This document shows, piece after piece, positions 28,171-37,870 of a stretch of 64,000 nt of DNA (within the stretch, counting starts at the first letter, position 1; the number at the start of each line of letters is the position of its first letter). Made by a program: the position numbers and the translations under genes. The DNA comes from LMUY01 sp965199105. GTDB taxonomy: Bacteria > Pseudomonadota > Alphaproteobacteria > Acetobacterales > Acetobacteraceae. The stretch lies in NCBI GenBank assembly GCA_965199105.1, contig CBDAQO010000002.1, forward strand, positions 930,001 through 994,000, written 5' to 3'. A model generated the notes under the pieces. It ran no database searches and was not told where the DNA came from. It saw nothing but the letters and a program-made list of their open reading frames with translations.

Positions 28171-30789
28171 CCCTGCATCGTGGACGTCGGAGTGGGGCCA
28201 TGCCAGTGCGATCTCGGGGACGCCGCCATCGGCCGCCCGCAGCACGGCGCCGATCGCGCGGAACGGCGTCCATCCGTTGCGCCCCGGCCTGTGCAGCTCG
28301 CGCACGTAGCCGTTCAGCTCCTCGCGAAGGCTCGCGAGGTCCGCCTTCGCGGCGGCCCAGTCCCGTCCGTCCTCCGCCTCGGACACGGATTGGGCGCGCT
28401 CCAGCTGTCCGAGCACGGCGGTCTTGCTGACCTTGCTGGAGAACAGGTCCAGGCAGAAGTCCGCCATGCCGACGCTCTTGAGCCGCCGCTGCACGACCTC
28501 CAGCGCCGCCCGTTTCTCCGCCACGAACAGGACTGTCCGCCCCTGGGCCAGCGTGTTGGCGACGATATTGGCGATGGTCTGGCTCTTGCCCGTGCCGGGT
28601 GGCCCGATCAGCACGAAGCTCTCGCCGGCGGCCGCCCGCGCCACCGCCCGCAACTGCGAGGAGTCGCCCTCCAATGGGCAGTACAGGTCCGCCGCGGCCA
28701 GCTCATCGTCCAGCATGCTGCCGATCGGATGGCGCTCGCCGCCAGTCCCTGACGCTGTGTCGACCTCGGGTGACGGCCCATCCATCAGCCGGCGCGAGAC
28801 GACGTTGCCGCGCAGCGCCTCCGCCCGGTCCGCCAGGTCCTTCCACATCAGGAACTTGGTGAACGACAGGGTGGTCAGCGCCACCTCATCCCGAACCTCC
28901 CAGCCCCGGACGTCGCGCAGCTTGGACCGGAAGGTGTCCATGATGGCGGGCACATCGAACCCGGCCTCGTCCTCCGGCGGCCGTTCGGCTTCCAGCGTCG
29001 GGAACTGGAGGGCGAACTCCTGGCGCAGCATCTCGAGCAGCGTCGAGTTCAGCCGAGTCTCATCATCGTGCACCCGCAGCACGAACCCCGAGCGCACGCT
29101 CGGACGCTCCAGCACGACCGGCACCAGGATCAGCGGCGCTCGGTATGGCGTCTCGCGGTCCTCCCTGCGCCACAGCAACGTCCCGATCGTCAGGAACAAC
29201 GTGTTCGACCCGCCTTCCTGCTGGTCGGCGCGCGACTTGCGGTAGATCTCGGTCAACGAGGCCTGCAGGGACGCTTCGTCCCGTCCCACCACCAGTTCGC
29301 CTTTGGCCATGGCCTCCCGCGCGAAGGCGAGGGTGGCATCCTCCTGCAGCCGGTTGCGGTGCAGCGCCGCGCTGCGCGGGTCGGCATCGCCCATCAGGTC
29401 GGGCCAAGGGCGGAACTTCAGCGGCGCGGCGCGGGCCTTGCCGCGCATCTCCGCCAGCCAGTCCTCCAGCTTGGCCGCATCCGGGCAATCCACCCAGAGC
29501 ACCTGGCGCCCGGACGCTGGCAGATTCAACAACCGGTTGCGGCCGGAGAGATCCAGCAGCCGCTTGCGCCAGCGGTCGAGCCGGTCCTCGGCGCTCGCGA
29601 GCGGCGGTTCGTCGGCCGTCGGCACGTCGTCGCGCAGCGGGGGCGCGTCCTCGATGGCTGGCAGCAGGAGTTCGGCCGCATCCGTGGCGGCCTGGAAGGC
29701 GTAGCCGGTCGAGGCGCTCGCCAGAGGCAGGATGCGCCGCTGGCGGGCACGATGGATGTCGATCAGCCCCTCGAACTCGGCGTCCTTTTCCGGCTCGACA
29801 TGGGCCGCCCCGGCGACCGTCGCCTGCTGGAAGCTGGGCTTGCGGGCATGGGCCGTGCCGGTCGTCTCGAACAGCTTGAGGTCGTCGAGCTTGAGCCGGG
29901 TCCGCAACCCCGGCGCATCGTCCACGGTGGAGGTGCCGAAGTCGCCCTTCGACAGCCAGACGCCGGCGAATGCGTGCTCTCGCTGCAGCACGATCAGCGG
30001 GCGAAGCCCGGCCGCCTCCAGGCAGGAGCAGAACAGCACGGCCAGGTCGAGGCAGGTCGCCAGCCGCTCCTCGCCGATCTGGCGCGCGGTGCGGATGCGC
30101 TGGCCGCCGCCGACGAAGGACGGCGGCGGGTTCATGTAGCGCAGGTCCATCCGGCAGACCGCGTTCCAGATCGCCTGCGCCTGTTCCCAGACGCGGGTCT
30201 TGCTGCTGCCCTGGTAGCCCTCGAACGAGTCTGGCTTGCCGCTTGCCCGCAGGAGGTCCGAGGCGGCGTGGATGATGCGGGCGACCGCCGGGTCGTTCGG
30301 CTGGACGAAGGCGGCGAGGATGTCGGGGATGCCCGCCGTGCCGCCCCACTCGTTGAAGGCGAGGATGCGGATGTCCTGCGTGAACTCGCCGACGATCTCG
30401 CCCCCGCTGCGTGCGACGAGCGACACCGTGCCGCGGGTCGCCTCCGAGAGGCCCGACAGGAACGGGCCATCGACGGGGATGTCCAGGTCGTCGAAGGTGA
30501 GTATCTGACCGGGCGCGAGACCTGCCCCTTGCCACGTCCGCGCGCGCAGCACCGGCGGCCGACACCCGAGCTCGATCTCGATGTCGCCCAGCGGCTCCTC
30601 GCCTACGTTGGCGATTGCCAGTTCGGAAAGCACGGGTACGTGGTTCTGCCACAGCGCCGCGTTAAGGGCCGGCTGGAACCGGGCGGTGAGGCGCGTCCTT
30701 GGTGGAGCGGGCCGCGACGCCTCGTCAGGGGCGGTCTGCGGTGGCGCCTGGTGGTCGACGACGCCATCGACGGGCTCATTCTGGGTCAT
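28171..30789 (-). pseudogene. N-terminal part of DUF4011 helicase-endonuclease-DUF3320 gene (split by IS1182)
   Basis: Starting at ATG 30789, about 872 codons are native before the IS junction; a chimeric tail then reads into the IS to a stop at 28039. Domains in order: an N-terminal beta-rich region, a transglutaminase-like block (about 215-285, ERLATCLDLAVLFCSCLEAAG and LQREHAFAGVWLSKG), DUF4011 (about 405-640, DRLDRWRKRLLDLSGRNRLLNL), and the P-loop LIGPPGTGKSQTIAN (about 727-741). The intact ancestor would be about 1,976 residues. This architecture is that of the large DUF4011/DUF3320 SF1 helicase-nucleases, which include experimentally tested antiphage proteins (Hhe-type systems, named from memory). 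A truncated protein with an ATPase lacking motifs II-VI may still be made. Confidence 0.9.
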
Positions 30790-30929
30790 CGATCCACGCT
30801 GCTGCTTCGTTGCCTCACCAAACCATGCCTCGGGCGCTCGGCCAATGACGGCCGGACATGCCGGCGATCACGCAATGTGAGGAGTCGTCGGTCCCGAGGA
30901 AGAGCTCACCGAGCGCAAGCCACCGCCTG

Positions 30930-31072
30930 GGGATGATGCAGCGTCGCGGGCGAGGTGGGGCGGGCGGTCGTGCAGCATGTGGCACCACTGGCAGAGGCTC
31001 CTGAGATTGCCAGGCGATGTTGCGGGGATCCCCGTTGCGATGTGCGGCGGCAAGCACGACGTGGATGGACAT
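30930..31072 (-). pseudogene. HNH endonuclease remnant
   Basis: From ATG 31072 the minus strand reads MSIHVVLAAAHRNGDPRN and, one frame over, GNLRSLCQWCHMLHDRPPHLAR. Together these resemble the middle of small HNH proteins (VLxVAHLDHxPxNNxxxNLRALCQRCHxxYD). The first histidine pair and the second CxxC survive; the upstream CxxC portion and the C-terminus are missing and a frameshift sits near 31015. Weak evidence, but the order and spacing fit the family. Confidence 0.45.
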
Positions 31073-31783
31073 AAGGAGACCTTGGTCATCCGCCGCGCCC
31101 TCGAAGCCGCCGCCGGATCGGTGGGTGGCGGCGCGGCCGGCTTGCGCGCCGCCCGCGCGCTGCTTGGCGCCCTGGTCCTCTCAGACAGCGCTGTCCGACC
31201 CGAGTGCGACCCTGATACGACCTGACGGGTCCAGGGTGATAGGAAATCAACTTTTTCTTGCATTTAATGTGGATGGTGAGAGAATTAGCTCACAGCTATA
31301 ATCGGTCGGGACAAGTGCAATCGGGTTTAGAACTCCATCGGTCACTACAAATGCATATGTTGTTATTATTATTTCCAGCAACGTAGTCACGAACCTTATA
31401 CCTGTGAACCCAGCTGTCGCGTTGCGCGAAATTCCCGGATTCGTCGCATTGAGCCGTTTTGACTGCACTTAAATCCGAAGTAGCCGACGGCTCGATCCCG
31501 AATTTGCAGCAATTCTAGGATCGACGTCTACATCGACTTTGCCCAGAACAGTGAAGATCGCGCGTGTGGCAGCACGATTAAGCTTGTAACAGGCAGGGAA
31601 TGCGCCTCCAACCTTGCACGATTCGCAGTCCCGCGCTTAGTGCAATCAGCCATTCGCCCGTCCGGATTATCGTGCAGCCAGTCCCGCATTTCCGTCCTGC
31701 TAAGGCTTTGAACCAACACCAAAGGCCAGTCCGGGATTTTCATACAACGCGACACCTGGCTAACCAGATGACCGAGATTGGTG
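31073..31783. other. Gene-free, less GC-rich stretch
   Basis: About 700 bp whose base composition is visibly more AT-rich than the neighbours (for example 31230-31480). Reading frames here show no family-like protein. The region leads up to a MITE-like element and looks like degraded or foreign intergenic DNA. Confidence 0.4.
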
Positions 31784-31932
31784 GATTGTGTTGAAAAAGG
31801 CCGGAACTGCTGAATTGCCAGTTCCTTGCGCCAAGCTTGAAACGATCTCATAAATTTTATCAGTAGCTTATCCGTTATGGTATCGTGATCATTGCAGGTT
31901 CGCGAACCTCCGCGGCCTTCTTCAACACAATC
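31784..31932. mobile_element. MITE-like element with 20-bp terminal inverted repeats and 4-bp target duplication
   Basis: 149 bp with ends GATTGTGTTGAAAAAGGCCG and (reverse complement of right end) GATTGTGTTGAAGAAGGCCG, one mismatch. Flanks are GGTG at 31780-31783 and 31933-31936. No coding capacity. The terminal pattern (GTTGAAAAA on one side, GTTGAAGAA on the other) and the 4-bp duplication parallel the IS1182 copies in this window, so it was probably moved by an IS1182-family transposase. Inside are a GGAACTG/CAGTTCC hairpin and a 14-bp palindrome AGGTTCGCGAACCT. Confidence 0.72.
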
Positions 31933-31936
31933 GGTG

Positions 31937-32222
31937 GAAAGCTGACGGTCCGCTTTGCGGACGTAATTCGCAGAAGCAGACAATGCTTTAGCCTCAATCT
32001 AGAACTCATACACGCCTTCCGTAAGTCCCTGTTAGACATCGCCCAGTCATTCCTAGTCTTCTGGCGCGGAGTTCACGCCAGCTCCGCCTTCAACATAGTC
32101 GCCTGAATTGCAACGTCCGGGCCGGTCAGTGCAGCCGGCCAACGGGTTGGAGAGGGCGCGGAGACGTGCCGACACCTTGGCGAAACACATTTCCCTCCGC
32201 CCGTTCCTCGGGCGTCTGGTGC
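31937..32222. other. Gene-free stretch
   Basis: About 285 bp between the MITE-like element and the end of the symporter gene. No recognisable protein or structured element is seen. Confidence 0.35.
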
Positions 32223-33719
32223 CTACCCAGGCACTGCCGCAGCCCTGGAACGACCCAAAGACGACACCAAAAAGCAAGTCAAGAACGCCAGAGGCATGGT
32301 GACTAAGGTGGGCGGGTCCAGGGTCACCATGGGGCTTGCAAAGCCCAGCACCTTCACCCACACCGACGGGCCAAGGATTGTCAGCACCAACGCCGATACG
32401 AGACCGATACAGCCTCCGCTTATCGCTCCGAGCGTGGTGAGGCCCCGCCAGTAAAGCGAAAGCAGCAGCACAGGGAACGTGGACGACGCAGCGATCGCAA
32501 AGGCGAGGCTAATCATGTAGGCCACGTTCTGCGTCCGGAACGCGATGCCAAGGGCGATCGCGAGCACCCCCAGCCCGATTGTGGCGGCCCTGGAAACCCG
32601 AAGCTCCTGCGCGTCGGTCGACGTCCCCCTGCGGAACACCCGAGCATAGAGGTCGTGGCTGACTGCCGACGCCCCTGCCAGAGTGAGACCGGCAACGACT
32701 GCCAAGATGGTGGCGAAGGCCACGGCAGACACGATGCCGAGCATGGCATCCCCGCCGAGCAGCCGCGCAAGGTGGATCGCGGCCATGTTGGGACCACCCA
32801 GCACCTGACCGTTGCCACCAACGGCGGAGGGCTGGCCTGACAGGATCACGATGGCGCCAAAACCCAGGATCGCGATGCAGGCATAGAAGCTGCTGATGAA
32901 ACCCGTGGCCCAGAAGACGGATGTGCGGGCGGCTCGGGCATCGGGCACGGTGAAGAAGCGCATCAGGATGTGTGGCAGACCGCAAGTACCGAACATCAGC
33001 GCGAGGCCGAGAGACATCGCGGAAAATGGACTCGCCGAGGCCACACGCGGCGCCAGGATCGCGGCACTTCGACCTGGCAGGCCAGCTGCCTCGACCAGCA
33101 ATGAGGGAAAGCTGAAGCCCGAGCGGCTGAGGATCAGGACGGCCAGGATTGCGCCGATACATAGCATCAGGATCGCCTTCACGATCTGCACCCATGTCGT
33201 TGCGGCCATACCGCCGAACAGCACGTAGCAAACCATCAGCACGCCGACCACTGACACGGCTATAGTATAATCCAGCGAGAACAGGAGCTGGATGAGTTGT
33301 CCTGCGCCGACCATCTGCGCGACGAGATAGAATGAGACCACGACCAGGGAGGCGACCGCGCCAAAGATACGCATTGGCCCCTCGTCCAGGCGTAGGCAGG
33401 TCACATCGGTGAACGTGTAGCGCCCAAGGCGGCGCAGGCGCTCGGCAAGCAGGAACACCACCACGGGCATGCTCGTTGAGTAGCCCACCGCGTAGGCGAA
33501 GCCGTCGAATCCGGACGCAAACACCAGGCCGGTCAAGCCGAGGAAGGCACCGGCCGACAACGTATCCCCGGCCAGAGCCAGGCCGTTCTGGAAGCCGGTG
33601 ATCCGTGCCCCGGCGGCATAGAAGTCGCTGGTGCTGTGGGTGCGCCGGGCCGCCCACCAGGTGATCGCGAGCGTGGAAGCTACGATGACGCAGAAGCAGG
33701 CGATCGCGACGGGCGTCAT
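32223..33719 (-). CDS. Sodium:solute symporter, cation/acetate type (ActP-like)
   Basis: 498 residues, about 13 membrane segments. Matches the SSS family: DFYAAGARITGFQNGLALAGDTLSAGAFLGLTGLVF, FGTCGLPHILMRFFTVPDARAARTSVFWATGF, and GASAVSHDLYARVFRRG, all hallmark ActP positions. ActP takes up acetate or other short monocarboxylates with a cation. It overlaps the DUF485 gene upstream by 4 bp, the standard yjcH-actP arrangement. The C-terminus ends about 25-50 residues before typical ActP, with VSSLGRSRAAAVPG; the last cytosolic tail may be lost, but all transport segments appear present. Confidence 0.87.
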   Translation of the reverse strand: MTPVAIACFCVIVASTLAITWWAARRTHSTSDFYAAGARITGFQNGLALAGDTLSAGAFLGLTGLVFASGFDGFAYAVGYSTSMPVVVFLLAERLRRLGRYTFTDVTCLRLDEGPMRIFGAVASLVVVSFYLVAQMVGAGQLIQLLFSLDYTIAVSVVGVLMVCYVLFGGMAATTWVQIVKAILMLCIGAILAVLILSRSGFSFPSLLVEAAGLPGRSAAILAPRVASASPFSAMSLGLALMFGTCGLPHILMRFFTVPDARAARTSVFWATGFISSFYACIAILGFGAIVILSGQPSAVGGNGQVLGGPNMAAIHLARLLGGDAMLGIVSAVAFATILAVVAGLTLAGASAVSHDLYARVFRRGTSTDAQELRVSRAATIGLGVLAIALGIAFRTQNVAYMISLAFAIAASSTFPVLLLSLYWRGLTTLGAISGGCIGLVSALVLTILGPSVWVKVLGFASPMVTLDPPTLVTMPLAFLTCFLVSSLGRSRAAAVPG

Positions 33720-34015
33720 CGTGCTGTCTCGAACAGTACGGCCGCTGTAACGTAGTCGGCCTGGGCCTCACGTAGGCTCGCCCTGATGACGTAAACGCCG
33801 GTCAGCACAACGCCTAGAACCATCACCGCGAACCCATATGCGAAGGCCAACGTGAGCCCCGCCCCAATCCAGATGGGACGGGCTAGCACCTCGGGGGAAA
33901 ACGCGCCCAATAACACGAAGCCCGCGTAGAAAGCGGCCAGCGCTGCCGTGAAGGCAAAGCCTGTCTGGCCATCGCTGGAACTAGCATGGGAAGCGCTCTT
34001 ATCTATCGTAACCAT
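33716..34015 (-). CDS. DUF485 membrane protein (YjcH-like)
   Basis: 99 residues with two hydrophobic segments (TAALAAFYAGFVLLGAF and AGLTLAFAYGFAVMVLGVVLTGVYVI), the DUF485 pattern. Start at ATG 34015 with AAAGG upstream; an open stretch to 34084 is not family-like. Overlaps the symporter gene by 4 bp, and DUF485 proteins nearly always precede actP. Exact role unknown; thought to aid or regulate the symporter. Confidence 0.85.
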   Translation of the reverse strand: MVTIDKSASHASSSDGQTGFAFTAALAAFYAGFVLLGAFSPEVLARPIWIGAGLTLAFAYGFAVMVLGVVLTGVYVIRASLREAQADYVTAAVLFETAR

Positions 34016-34122
34016 CGTCGCACCTTTCAGAAGAATGGTGACGTGGCCTTTCATCCCGTCGCGCGGCGTTATCCGCCGTCGCATTGAGGCCGCGGTGGTC
34101 GCCGCAGCCCCAGATCGTCGCG

Positions 34123-34512
34123 CTAGAGCTCTCCGGTCAGGAACTGAGCGCGTCCGTTTCCGAACGACCAGTCCTCATCGCCGACCGTGACCATGGTGAC
34201 CACCACGTCCGAGGGTGCGATGCCGCAGCTGTCCTGGAACTCCCGGCACAGGACCTCGTAGAAGGCCTGCTTCATATCTTGACCACGCGGGCGGGTGACG
34301 ACCTGCACCACTATCTGGTCCGCCGTGCGAACCATCCCGAGGCCGGTGTCCTCAATGATCATTTCGTGCGCGGGATGCTGGTGCACAATCTGATAACGGT
34401 CGGTCTGGGGAACGCGGAATGCGCTCACCATGGCTCGATGGGCGGCGTCGAGGATGGTCCGCAGCGCCGCGGGGGCGCGGCCCTCGACGACGTCGAAGCG
34501 CAAGAGAGGCAT
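34123..34512 (-). CDS. Tautomerase family protein
   Basis: 129 residues, starting MPLLRFDVVEGR, so Pro2 becomes the N-terminal catalytic proline after Met removal, as in 4-oxalocrotonate tautomerase relatives. The longer length and GDEDWSFGNGRAQFLTGEL ending match the Tautomerase_2 type proteins. The ATG at 34512 is one base after the stop of the nitronate monooxygenase gene, so the two form an operon. The pairing with a flavin monooxygenase suggests degradation of a nitro- or keto-compound; the substrate is inferred only. Confidence 0.83.
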   Translation of the reverse strand: MPLLRFDVVEGRAPAALRTILDAAHRAMVSAFRVPQTDRYQIVHQHPAHEMIIEDTGLGMVRTADQIVVQVVTRPRGQDMKQAFYEVLCREFQDSCGIAPSDVVVTMVTVGDEDWSFGNGRAQFLTGEL

Positions 34513-34513
34513 T

Positions 34514-35506
34514 CTAGATCCCTCGCTGGTGAGTGATGCAGGATGAGATCGCCTCGATCCGCCGCTGAGCCTCATACGCGATGCGCTCCACGAGCTCCGC
34601 TGCGGGTGGCAGGTCGTGGATGAGGCCTATTGCCTCGCCGACCGTCACGTTGGCAGTGTCGTAGTCACCGGTGGCATGTGCAGCTTCGAAAGCCGCCAGC
34701 CGATCCGGCTGCTCAAGTGCGAGCTGCTCCTCCCGGCCTTGCCAAGTCTCGATGAACCCGTTGCGCATCAGCCGCGCGTCGTAGCCGGTAGGCCAGTTCT
34801 TCTGCCGCACGATATCATAGACCCGGGTGCGAACCGTCTCGTCACCATTCGCATTAAGGATCTTCTGCTTCGCAGCGGGATGGATCACTGCCTCCTGGGT
34901 TGCCCAGAACCGGCTGCCCATCAGCACGCCGTCGGCCCCAAGCGCGAGGGCCGCCGCGAGCCCTCGCCCATCTGCGATGCCCCCCGCCGCCACCAGCAGC
35001 GTATTGGGTGACCGACGGGCGAGCAGGTCGGCCACGGCCGGGAGGAACGCCATCGTGGAGCGCGCACGCTGTCCATGGCCGCCAGCTTCGGTACCCTGGG
35101 CCACGATGACGGCGGCACCGGCAGCCAGCGCACGCTCGGCATGCTCCAGGTTGTGCACTTGTGAGATCAGCGGCACGCCGGTCGCGTGAATGCGGGAGGC
35201 GAAGGGGCCAGGATCGGCAAATGACAGCATCATCGCCGCGGGCTGTCGTTGTAGCGCAAGGTCAAGCAGTGCGGGATCCTGCGCCATGGACCAGGTAATG
35301 AAGCCGCATCCGACGCGCTGGTTACCAGCAAGAGCGAATTCCGCTTCCAAGCGGTCCCGGTTGCCGTAGCCGCCGCCAATCATGCCGAGACCACCGCCAG
35401 CCGTGACGGCCGCTGCCAGTGCTCCGCCCGACGCCGGGTCCATCGGCGCCAGGATGATGGGGTGGCGGATGCCGAACAGCCGGGTCAGGCGGGTCTCGAG
35501 AGCCAA
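34514..35506 (-). CDS. Nitronate monooxygenase
   Basis: 330 residues, a TIM-barrel flavoprotein of the 2-nitropropane dioxygenase family. Markers: HPIILAPMDPASGGALAAAVTAGGGLGMIGGG at the N-terminus, QVHNLEHAERALAAGAAVIVAQGTEAGGHGQRA with the active-site histidine of the GGHG motif, and VAAGGIADGRGLAAALALGADGVLMGSRF for FMN phosphate binding. The enzyme oxidises alkyl nitronates with O2. Divergent from a LysR-type regulator and followed directly by a tautomerase gene. Confidence 0.9.
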   Translation of the reverse strand: MALETRLTRLFGIRHPIILAPMDPASGGALAAAVTAGGGLGMIGGGYGNRDRLEAEFALAGNQRVGCGFITWSMAQDPALLDLALQRQPAAMMLSFADPGPFASRIHATGVPLISQVHNLEHAERALAAGAAVIVAQGTEAGGHGQRARSTMAFLPAVADLLARRSPNTLLVAAGGIADGRGLAAALALGADGVLMGSRFWATQEAVIHPAAKQKILNANGDETVRTRVYDIVRQKNWPTGYDARLMRNGFIETWQGREEQLALEQPDRLAAFEAAHATGDYDTANVTVGEAIGLIHDLPPAAELVERIAYEAQRRIEAISSCITHQRGI

Positions 35507-35625
35507 GGGCAGTTTCCTTCCGTTCCAGGTCGTGACGACGGCCTGCCACGGCCGAACTTGTTGCAGGTGCCATGCGGAATGAAAGACGTTTGTTCAGATG
35601 GGAGGCATCATGTTATGAAATGACT

Positions 35626-36510
35626 ATGAACAGCCTCGATCTTTCTTTCTTCCTTGCCGCTGCTCAGGCCTCCTCCCTCGGAGCGGCGGCAAAGGCGCTA
35701 AACACCGTGCAGTCGAACGTAACCGGTCGTATCCAAAGACTTGAGGCTGACCTTGGTGCGGATCTATTCCGCCGCCATGCCCGCGGCGTGGTGCTGACTG
35801 AGGCGGGGGAGCGGCTCTTGCCTTTCGCAATCGAGATGGCTCGGCTGCTTGATGAGGGCCGCCAGGCGGTCGCGTCGCATGGCCGGCCTCATGGCCCTCT
35901 GAAGATTGGGGCTATGGAGACGACGGCCGCGTTACGACTCGGCGACGTCATCTCCCGTTTCACGAGCGACTTCCCCGAAGTGCGGCTGACGCTGAGGACC
36001 GGCTCCACTGCCACGCTGATTGATCTCGTGCTGCAGAACGAGATCGAGGCTGCTCTCGTGTGCGGTCCTATCGTCCATCCGGAGCTCATCGCAAGCCACG
36101 TATTTTCGGAGAAGCTCGTGCTCCTATCTGGTGGCGCGCACGGGGGCGGGGAAAGCCTTGGGCACGGACACAGCCTGCGCATTTTTGTCCTAAGTCGGGG
36201 GTGCTCTTATCGACAGCACCTGGAAGCGTTGCTGCTTCGCCGAGGTATCACGGCCGTGGACGTATCGGAATACGGGACGGTCGACGCGGTGCTCGGATGC
36301 GTGTCCGCCGGCATGGGTGTGACTCTGCTTCCGGAAGCGTTGGTTTCGCTCTACGCGCACCGATACCGGCTGCGTGTAGACCACCTGGCGGAGCGGGAAG
36401 CGCTCGTCGACACAGTCCTAGTGCGCCGCCATCGTTCCGCGGTCTCGAACGGCATGCAGCGCTTTACCGCCCTTCTGCCAAGTCCTGGCCCGCGCGCGGC
36501 CGCGGAGTAG
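35626..36510 (+). CDS. LysR-type transcriptional regulator
   Basis: 294 residues. HTH at about residues 1-60 (LDLSFFLAAAQASSLGAAAKALNTVQSNVTGRIQRLEADLGADLFRR), then the periplasmic-binding-like effector domain (LKIGAMETTAALRLGDVISRFTSDFPEVRLTLRTGST). I chose ATG 35626 because family members begin close to this point; ATG 35620 is two codons earlier. It is divergent from the nitronate monooxygenase/tautomerase operon across 119 bp, the usual arrangement for a LysR activator. A short TCAT-GTT-ATGA repeat at 35608-35618 lies next to its start. Confidence 0.86.
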   Translation: MNSLDLSFFLAAAQASSLGAAAKALNTVQSNVTGRIQRLEADLGADLFRRHARGVVLTEAGERLLPFAIEMARLLDEGRQAVASHGRPHGPLKIGAMETTAALRLGDVISRFTSDFPEVRLTLRTGSTATLIDLVLQNEIEAALVCGPIVHPELIASHVFSEKLVLLSGGAHGGGESLGHGHSLRIFVLSRGCSYRQHLEALLLRRGITAVDVSEYGTVDAVLGCVSAGMGVTLLPEALVSLYAHRYRLRVDHLAEREALVDTVLVRRHRSAVSNGMQRFTALLPSPGPRAAAE

Positions 36511-36771
36511 CCGGCCCCGGTTCGCTGCTGTCACCGACTGTCCGCCTCCATGAATGAAAGAACCCGCTGAAGGTTCGAGATGGGTCAAAGCGGCCGATCC
36601 GAGTCTCCCGAAACGAGCATCAAGGGAGAGCTGGACTTGGTGCCGCAGTAAGGCGCCTGCCGAGACGCCTGTATTCCCAAAACCTGTTTCTAAATCAATC
36701 TTATCAAAATAACGGGTTCGGCATGAGAAGGCGGGAACCTCGCAACTCGCCCAATGCTCGCAACTCGCCTA
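36511..36771. repeat. Gene-free gap with two copies of CTCGCAACTCGCC abutting an IS
   Basis: The 13-mer CTCGCAACTCGCC occurs at 36739-36751 and 36757-36769, an 18-bp period, directly before the left end of the IS427-type element at 36772. The remaining 220 bp show no gene. Confidence 0.4.
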
Positions 36772-37629
36772 GGGCGCGTGGACAAAGTGCGCGAGAGGGA
36801 TTCCCCCGACACGGAGTGATGTGATTCGAAGCTGATCTTCATGGTGGAGATCAGCCTTGGTCCGAGGGCTTCTGAGTGACGATGAGTGGGCGTTCTTCGA
36901 GCCGTTTGTGATCGAGCGGGGTGCCCTGCGGGGGCGTCCGCCTGCCGACCACCGCCGCACGCTGAACGCGGTGTTCTGGATTGCCCGTACCGGCGCGCCT
37001 TGGCGCGATCTGCCGGAGGAACTCGGCAACTGGAACTCGGTGCACCGGCAATACCGTCGCTGGACCGCTGCCGGACTTTGGGACCTGATGCTCGAGGCCC
37101 TCGCCGAGGGCGGCGGCAGCAATGCCGTGCAGATGGTCGACAGCACAGTCATCCGGGCACACCACTGTGCCGCCGGCGCAAGGGGGGGACTCAAAATCAG
37201 GCTCTTGGCCGCTCGCGCGGTGGCTTCTCGACCAAAATCCATGCCCGGACCAACGCTGAGGGTCTTCCAATCGCGCTCATCCTGACGCCCGGCGAGGCCC
37301 ACGACAGCACGGCTTTCAACGACCTCATGGCCGAGCATGATGCCGACCCAGAGGTCATGCTGGCCGACAAGGGATACGACAGCGACGCCATCCGAGACGA
37401 AGTCCGCGCCCGGGGCGGCACACCCGAAATCCCCACCAAAAAGAACCGGCACATCCAGCACACGGTCAACCGCGCCTTGTATGCGACCCGAAACAAGATC
37501 GAGCGCTTCTTCAATCGGCTCAAGAACAGCAGGCGCGTGGCCACTCGATACGATCATACCGCAAGCAGCTTCCTCGGCTTCGCCAAGCTGGCCACGATCA
37601 AACAGTGGATCGGCTTTGTCCACGCGACC
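36772..37629 (+). mobile_element. IS5-family (IS427 group) insertion sequence
   Basis: 858 bp with terminal inverted repeats GGGCGCGTGGACAAAG at the left and the complement of GGTCGCGTGGACAAAG at the right (one mismatch). TA flanks both ends (36770-36771 and 37630-37631), the dinucleotide duplication typical of this group. It holds two overlapping transposase reading frames. Confidence 0.87.
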
Positions 37630-37632
37630 TAA
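36857..37632 (+). CDS. IS5-family transposase made by -1 frameshift (orfA/orfB)
   Basis: orfA (36857-37285) gives the N-terminus (LLSDDEWAFFEPFVIERG, RTLNAVFWIARTGAPWRDLPEELGNWNSV). The DDE domain is in the -1 frame to 37632: HARTNAEGLPIALILTPGEAHDSTAF, LADKGYDSDAIR (Asp), ATRNKIERFFNRLKNSRRVATRYDH (Glu). A slippery AAGGGGGGA run at about 37181-37189 is where frames are exchanged, as is known for IS427-group elements. Both halves look complete, so the element is probably functional. Confidence 0.85.
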
Positions 37633-37870
37633 TGATCGATCAATGGCCGCTTTCGGATAGCTGCCATCAGACTGCTACCGACAGCTTTGCGGTCGGGAAC
37701 AGCCAGCGCGCCAGTCGGGCGGAACGTCCGCCCTTCATTCCATGACGCCCGGAAGTTGCCATTTCGCTATCGGCCAATCTCCCCGTTGCATGAGTGTAGC
37801 AGGTGAAACGCAGGCTTGCCTCGACGCATGTGCGGTGCTTGGCTGGGCGCCGACAGCGGGATGGAGTTTG

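Noticed and set aside
27441..28430. Long frames opposite the IS1182 transposase
   Set aside because: The same frames appear opposite all copies of the IS and have no domain; they are complements of the transposase gene.
29068..30936. 622-codon plus-strand frame opposite the helicase N-terminus
   Set aside because: It mirrors the codon pattern of the helicase gene and shows no family-like motif; the minus strand has DUF4011 and P-loop signatures.
31528..31983. 151-codon minus-strand frame
   Set aside because: It runs through the MITE-like element and both its inverted repeats, and has no family-like sequence.
36769..37623. 284-codon minus-strand frame across the IS427 element
   Set aside because: It is the complement of the frameshifted transposase, which has clear DDE residues.
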